Source: Syntrophobacterales bacterium
GTDB lineage: Bacteria; Desulfobacterota; Desulfobaccia; Desulfobaccales; 0-14-0-80-60-11
DNA length: 34,757 nucleotides
Assembly: GCA_020060385.1 (NCBI GenBank)
Contig: JAGVAH010000069.1
Span: forward strand, 1 to 34,757
Direction: 5' to 3'
The notes beneath the pieces are model-generated. The model worked only from the letters and a program-made list of their open reading frames with translations, was not told the DNA's origin and did not search any database. Shown one piece after another: positions 31,196-34,757 of this stretch (positions are counted from its first letter, which is position 1; each line of letters starts with the position of its first letter). The position numbers and the translations under genes were made by a program.

Positions 31196-32230
31196 ATGAA
31201 ACTTGCCTGGTCCCACCTTTATTCCTGGTTCCTCCCCAAATTTTCCTGGGTGCAGGTGGAGGTGACCTCTTTTTGCAATGCTTCCTGCCTCTACTGCCCC
31301 CAGACCGCCTACCGGGACGTCTGGCAGAAGCGGCATCTGCCCCTGCCCTCTTTTCAAAAGCTGCTGCCCGCGCTGAACCGCACCCATTTGACCTACCTCC
31401 AGGGGTGGGGCGAGCCTTTCCTCCACCCCGATTTTTTCACCATGCTGGCCCTGGCCAAAAAAACCGGCTGCCGGGTGGGCACCACCACCAACGGCATGTT
31501 GCTGGACCGGGAGAAATGCGATCTGCTGGTGGCCGCGGGGCTGGACGTCCTCAGCTTTTCTCTGGCTGGCCTCGACGCCAATAACGACTGCATCAGGCAG
31601 GGAACCAGTTTCGCCAAGGTCCTGGAGGCCATGGCCACCCTCAACCGGGCCAAGGACCGGGCCGGCCGCAGCCTGCCCCAGATTCACCTCGCCTACATGC
31701 TGTTACGTTCCGGCCTGGGAGACCTGGACCAACTGCCCCTGGCCTTAAAGGGCTTGGGGATTGACCAAGTGGTGATCAGCACCCTGGATTTCGCGGCCGC
31801 CCCGGAACTGGCGGGAGAATGCCTGCCCGGGGACAGCCCGGAGGATTATCAGGAATTGAGCCTGCGCCTGGAAAACCTGCGGGAAACGGCAAAGGGTCAC
31901 GGCTTAAAGGTTTTTTATCGACTGCCTCCCCCCGACGGCAGGCTTTCCCTGTGCCCGGAGCAGGTGCAAGGGGCCCTGGTGGTCTCCGGGGCCGGGGAAG
32001 TCACCCCCTGCGTCTTCACCAACCTGCCGGTGTCCCGGGCCGTTTATGCGGCCCCTGGGGGGGAGGTCCCTTACCGGCGCCTGGTCTTCGGCAATATTAA
32101 CGAGCAACCCCTGCCGGCCATTTGGCGGCAGCCGGCCTATGCCAACTTCCGGCGCTCCTTTTTCACCGGCAGGCTGGCCGAACCCTGCCGGCATTGCCGG
32201 AAACTTGGATCCGCGCGTCTCAATAACTAA
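31196..32230 (+). CDS. Radical SAM protein with SPASM-like C-terminus
   Basis: This 344-residue radical SAM enzyme has CNASCLYC (Cys27, Cys31, Cys34) near the N-terminus, preceded by the strand WVQVEVTSF. YLQGWGEPFLHPDF and TTNGMLLD follow, the usual SAM-binding and barrel motifs. The C-terminal third has an auxiliary-cluster region: GEVTPCVFTNLPV, then FGNINEQPLPAIWRQPAY, and EPCRHCRKL. SPASM-type proteins of this kind modify peptides or carry out other radical reactions. No obvious precursor peptide or partner gene adjoins it. It lies 31 bases after the CoA-transferase frame. The ribosome-binding site is weak. The enzyme's substrate is unknown. Confidence 0.85.
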   Translation: MKLAWSHLYSWFLPKFSWVQVEVTSFCNASCLYCPQTAYRDVWQKRHLPLPSFQKLLPALNRTHLTYLQGWGEPFLHPDFFTMLALAKKTGCRVGTTTNGMLLDREKCDLLVAAGLDVLSFSLAGLDANNDCIRQGTSFAKVLEAMATLNRAKDRAGRSLPQIHLAYMLLRSGLGDLDQLPLALKGLGIDQVVISTLDFAAAPELAGECLPGDSPEDYQELSLRLENLRETAKGHGLKVFYRLPPPDGRLSLCPEQVQGALVVSGAGEVTPCVFTNLPVSRAVYAAPGGEVPYRRLVFGNINEQPLPAIWRQPAYANFRRSFFTGRLAEPCRHCRKLGSARLNN

Positions 32231-32589
32231 GGGGGCGCCGGGCGCACACCCATAATCTATTTCAAAACCTAATCAGGACTACAAAAATGTCATCAACCAG
32301 CAAAAAGGCGGGATGACTGCTTTTAAGTCCCCCTTGGGAAAAGGGGGACTTAGGGGGATTTTCAGGCACTTATAAATCCCCCCTATCCCCCCTCTTTCAA
32401 AGGGGGGGGAATTCGTTCCTCATTAACCTTATCCAGGTTTATGAAAATTGACTCCCCAAATAGGTTTTGAAATGACTTGGAGTATCAGCCAACCCTGTAT
32501 GCAGGCGGGGGAGGTGGGGGTGGGGGAAGGGCCTCAATGGCGGGCGTCCTCCCCCGCCTTTAATCCCGACCCCTCCCCCCACCTCGCAT
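32231..32589. repeat. Gene-free gap with a 217-bp element
   Basis: The gap between the convergent radical SAM and phosphatase genes holds the second 217-bp element (32258-32474). From 32495 to 32590 is G-rich then C-rich low-complexity sequence that could pair (GCGGGGGAGGTGGGGGTGGG and CCCGACCCCTCCCCCCACC). Confidence 0.65.
32258..32474. mobile_element. MITE-like 217-bp element, copy 2
   Basis: Ends TATTTCAAAACCTAAT and AATAGGTTTTGAAATG are clearly inverted repeats of each other, making this the copy with the best-preserved termini. The internal blocks are the C5T/A/G5 palindromes and TTATCCAGGTTTATG, more diverged than in copies 1 and 3. Confidence 0.78.
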
Positions 32590-33243
32590 TTAACTGCCTC
32601 CTACCCCGTTCACCCCGCCGTTCACCAGCCGCACCACCGCCAGGTCCGGGAAGTAGTCGATGATATTCAGGCAGCCGTAGTTCTGGTCCAGGCGGAAGAG
32701 GTGCTGCAGGGAGAGGCCCAGGGCCTCGGCCAGGATCACCCGGTTGACGCCCGCGTGGGCGACGACGAGGAAGGCCTTCTCGTAGTGCTCCTCGATCAAC
32801 AGCTTCAGGGCCGGCAAGGCTCGGCCTCGCACGTCCGCCAGGCTTTCCCCCCCGGGGATGCGGAACTGGGCCAGGTCCTTAAACCGGGCCTCCAGCTCCC
32901 CTGGGAACTGCTCCATGATCTCCCCGAAGCTCAGGCCCTCCCAGATGCCGAAATGGACCTCCCGGAACTCCGGCATGATCCGGAGTTTCAGATTCCGGCC
33001 CCGGCTGATGATCTCCGCACCCACCCTGGCCCGGGTCAGGTCCGAGGCATAGATCCCGGCCAGTTCCACCTCCTGAAGTTGGGCCGCGGCCCCCTCCAGT
33101 TGCTGCACCCCCTGGGGGCTCAGGCCCACGTCGTTGTGGCCGTGGTAAAGGTGGGTATGGCCGTCGGCCACCTGGCCGTGGCGCAGCAGGTACAGCCGGG
33201 TGGGGGTCAGGGACCCCTTGGCCCGTAGAGCTTGCAGACGCAT
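32590..33243 (-). CDS. Histidine phosphatase (phosphoglycerate mutase-like)
   Basis: The protein of about 217 residues has the catalytic RHG motif in LYLLRHGQVADG. LSPQGVQQLEGAA and IYASDLTRARVGAEII follow, then the second catalytic region HFGIWEGLSFGEIMEQFPGE and the late His in VVAHAGVNRVIL. This is the histidine phosphatase superfamily. The pattern fits alpha-ribazole phosphatase (CobC) or a general phosphoglycerate mutase-like phosphatase; no cobalamin genes are next to it, so the substrate is open. AGGGA seven bases before the ATG at 33243 supports that start over a GTG two codons earlier. It is monocistronic. Confidence 0.87.
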   Translation of the reverse strand: MRLQALRAKGSLTPTRLYLLRHGQVADGHTHLYHGHNDVGLSPQGVQQLEGAAAQLQEVELAGIYASDLTRARVGAEIISRGRNLKLRIMPEFREVHFGIWEGLSFGEIMEQFPGELEARFKDLAQFRIPGGESLADVRGRALPALKLLIEEHYEKAFLVVAHAGVNRVILAEALGLSLQHLFRLDQNYGCLNIIDYFPDLAVVRLVNGGVNGVGGS

Positions 33244-33849
33244 GGTCACTTCCCTAAATTTTTGACCCTCATTCTATCAGCCAGGGGCCATTTTGGGTAG
33301 GCGCGGCCTTAAAGAAGCACCACTAAGGGCGCCCGCGCCGGGGCGCCCTGGAGGTGGTGGCGGTAAAGATAGTTCCCCGCCGGGGACCCAGAAATAAAGA
33401 GGCCCCCGGGTTGCTGACCCCGGGGATGGCGGCTTCGGGCCAATATCAAAACCTATTCTGAGGCTGCGGATAGGTTATCGACACGCAAAAGGATGAAAGG
33501 AGGATTATTGCAGTCCTCCTTTTCTAAATAGGGAATTATTATGATTATCAGCTACTTATCTAATCTACCCTCCCCCCTTTAGGAAAGGGGGGTCATCCTT
33601 TCGCCAATTAAACCTCCTGGATAAGCCAAAACGACTGCAAAAATCGGGTTTGAGATGGCGAGACCTCTCCAAAAGTCCCTTTTGTGTCATTCTGAACGGA
33701 GCGCAGCGGAGTGAAGAATCTAGTATTTCCTGTTACTACGAGATTCTTCGGTCGCTCCGCTCCCTCAGAATAACAAGTAGGAGGACTTTCGCAGAGGTCT
33801 CATGGCTTCTAGATATTATCCCCTCCCATCAGGATTAGCAGGCCAGGGA
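33244..33849. repeat. Repeat-dense gap: 217-bp element and a stem repeat
   Basis: No gene is seen in 600 bases. It holds the third 217-bp element (33442-33658) and, at 33685-33775, an inverted repeat with arms TGTCATTCTGAACGGAGCG and CGCTCCCTCAGAATAACA around GAAGAATCT/AGATTCTTC. Positions 33320-33420 contain several GC-rich hairpins (CCCGGGTTGCTGACCCCGGGG). Confidence 0.7.
33442..33658. mobile_element. MITE-like 217-bp element, copy 3
   Basis: It runs from ATATCAAAACCTATTC to GGGTTTGAGATG. It shares ordered blocks with copy 1: GAGGCTGC(A/G)GATAGGTTATC, AAAAGGAT, GGAGGATT, TCATCCTTT, and GGATAAGCCAAAACGACTGC. Its length equals that of the other two copies. Confidence 0.78.
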
Positions 33850-34047
33850 TCAAACCCTTGATTCCTGGACGGGCTGGTGGCCGCCGGGCTGGCTCCCCAA
33901 CACCTCTGAGGAGTTCTGGGGCGGCACCCGGTCATAATAATAGCCTGGCTCATAGTAAGGGGTGCTCTGATAAGTGGACGACGCCCCCGGAGCACACCCG
34001 GCCAGGAAAAGCGCCAGCATCAGTGCCGGCCAAATTTCCCTCTTCAT
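33850..34047 (-). CDS. Small lipoprotein
   Basis: This 65-residue protein has an N-terminal signal ending in a lipobox, LFLAGC, with the lipidated Cys at residue 18. The mature part is short, Tyr/Pro/Ser-rich (YYEPGYYYDRVPPQNSSE) and without a known domain. It resembles the small lipoproteins seen in Gram-negative anaerobes. A 13-bp inverted repeat at 34069-34108 lies just upstream of the start. No strong ribosome-binding site was found. Its function is unknown. Confidence 0.65.
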   Translation of the reverse strand: MKREIWPALMLALFLAGCAPGASSTYQSTPYYEPGYYYDRVPPQNSSEVLGSQPGGHQPVQESRV

Positions 34048-34068
34048 GTTTTTCTACCCCTGGTTAAC

Positions 34069-34108
34069 GCTTTCCCTGGCCCATAAAATGGTAGCGGCCA
34101 GGGAAAGC
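34069..34108. repeat. 13-bp inverted repeat upstream of the small lipoprotein gene
   Basis: GCTTTCCCTGGCC (34069-34081) and GGCCAGGGAAAGC (34096-34108) are perfect inverses around 14 bases. It may be a leader hairpin or an operator for the minus-strand gene, or a dispersed repeat. Confidence 0.5.
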
Positions 34109-34660
34109 TGCAGTAGTTACGACCTCTTTATCTGTTTTAAAATAATCACTCCTGGGCAATTTTCAATTTGCCCTTCCCCGGCTTTTTCGCTGCTGGCCCC
34201 ACACTTGCGCGCCGCTTTCCTCGGCACCTATGGCCAAACCTCCCACTCTCCACAATTGTCATGCTGAGCGTAGCGAAGCATCTCGCATTTTAATTACCTG
34301 GCGCCCTCGGCGTCGCTGCAGATGACAGAAATATCCGTTTTTTAAATAGGTTGTAGTGATCATGGGGAACCCGAAAACCAGATGACCCGGGTAAGGCCAT
34401 TTTTTACCCCCCTTTTTTAAAGGGGGGCAGGGGGGATTTTATAAGCATTGGAAAATCCGCCTAAATCCCCCTTTAGAAAAGGGGGACTTAAGCCTTTCAC
34501 CGCAAAGGCATTGGCTCAATTTCTCTGCCGATTATCTGGGGAAATAGCTGCTGTCATCATTTCTCCCCCTCCCCTGGTGGGAGGGGTTTGGGGGGAGGGG
34601 GGCGGCTTTGGGCAAGTAGCGATAATCAGTCCAAATATACCACCCCCACCCCGGCCCTCC
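34109..34660. repeat. Gene-free gap with further palindromic repeats
   Basis: Positions 34257-34327 form an inverted repeat (TGTCATGCTGAGCG ... GCTGCAGATGACA) of a widespread intergenic type. Positions 34405-34490 are a solo copy of the C5/G5 palindrome. Positions 34562-34605 are G/C-rich hairpin sequence. No gene can be supported in this stretch. Confidence 0.65.
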
Positions 34661-34757
34661 TGTATAGACCGGGGACATAGGTAACAGTTGTTCGGAGACA
34701 TGGGTAACAGTTTAAGATGGCAGATCGTTTACCAGGAGAACGATCATGCCGTGGCAA
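34661..34757 (+). mobile_element. Left end of an insertion sequence, transposase gene cut by the window
   Basis: Two direct repeats, GGGGACATAGGTAACAGTT (34671-34689) and CGGAGACATGGGTAACAGTT (34693-34712), precede AGGAG and an ATG at 34746 that starts an MPWQ-like protein, of which only four codons are visible. ACATGGGTAACA-type ends followed by a protein starting MPW are familiar from IS481-like elements. The family call is tentative because the transposase itself is not in view. Confidence 0.55.

Noticed and set aside
1-34757. tRNA, rRNA or CRISPR array
   Set aside because: No cloverleaf, rRNA-like stretch or regularly spaced repeats were seen; the repeated sequences are dispersed palindromes, not an array.

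Overview
The window is GC-rich bacterial chromosome, roughly 60% G+C by eye, with short operons separated by repeat-filled gaps. The gene set suggests a strict or facultative anaerobe with C1, acetyl-CoA-pathway and heterodisulfide-type redox chemistry. It includes a methylene-THF-reductase C-terminal (MetV-like) iron-sulfur protein, an MtrA-like/thymidylate-synthase fusion, a GltD-HdrD fusion, PPDK, a YeiH-type exporter, a ferritin-like protein and DUF3786/DUF3795 proteins. My best guess is a Desulfobacterota ('deltaproteobacterial') lineage of the Desulfobacca/Syntrophobacter kind. This is inference from gene content; there is no rRNA or other marker in the window.

Layout. 1-4.3 kb: a TraB/ChaN-like protein and a thymidylate-synthase-like fusion on the minus strand, then a tandem-GAF protein on the plus strand. 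4.3-9.0 kb: an arsenosugar-type cluster with a CMD/AhpD-like protein, an ArsS-like radical SAM enzyme, two glycosyltransferases of the families annotated with arsenosugar synthesis, a TVP38/TMEM64 membrane protein and an exported two-domain rhodanese whose catalytic Cys is replaced by Ser. No arsenite methyltransferase (ArsM) is visible. 9.4-14.1 kb: a large FAD/Fe-S/CCG fusion protein and a YeiH-type exporter with a long N-terminal extension, closed by a strong terminator. 14.5-16.5 kb: a SpoIIAA-like protein overlapping an orphan Fis-type helix-turn-helix gene, then a convergent MetV-like gene and a small unknown. 16.7-19.6 kb: PPDK with an internal duplication.

19.8-26.2 kb: a decayed region. 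It has an antitoxin gene followed by a broken MazF/PemK toxin, a run of minus-strand genes (two methyltransferases, DUF3795, GNAT, DUF3786, zinc-ribbon protein, Fe-S/LuxR regulator), and a degraded HigA antitoxin. 26.4-33.2 kb: a nucleobase permease with a soluble tail, an MBL-fold hydrolase, a ferritin-like protein, a Nudix hydrolase, a CoA-transferase subunit interrupted by an in-frame TGA, a radical SAM/SPASM protein and a histidine phosphatase. 33.2-34.8 kb: a repeat-dense gap, a small lipoprotein, and the left end of an insertion sequence whose transposase gene runs off the window.

The strongest non-genic signal is a repeat of about 217 bp present three times (9155, 32258, 33442). It has imperfect inverted ends built on TTTCAAAACCTATT and looks like a MITE. 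Its inner C5T3/A3G5 palindrome also occurs alone elsewhere. The most interesting genes are the MtrA-like/thymidylate-synthase fusion, the Fe-S LuxR regulator, the permease with a possible kinase-type ATPase tail, and the ArsM-less arsenosugar-type cluster. No tRNA, rRNA or CRISPR array was seen.
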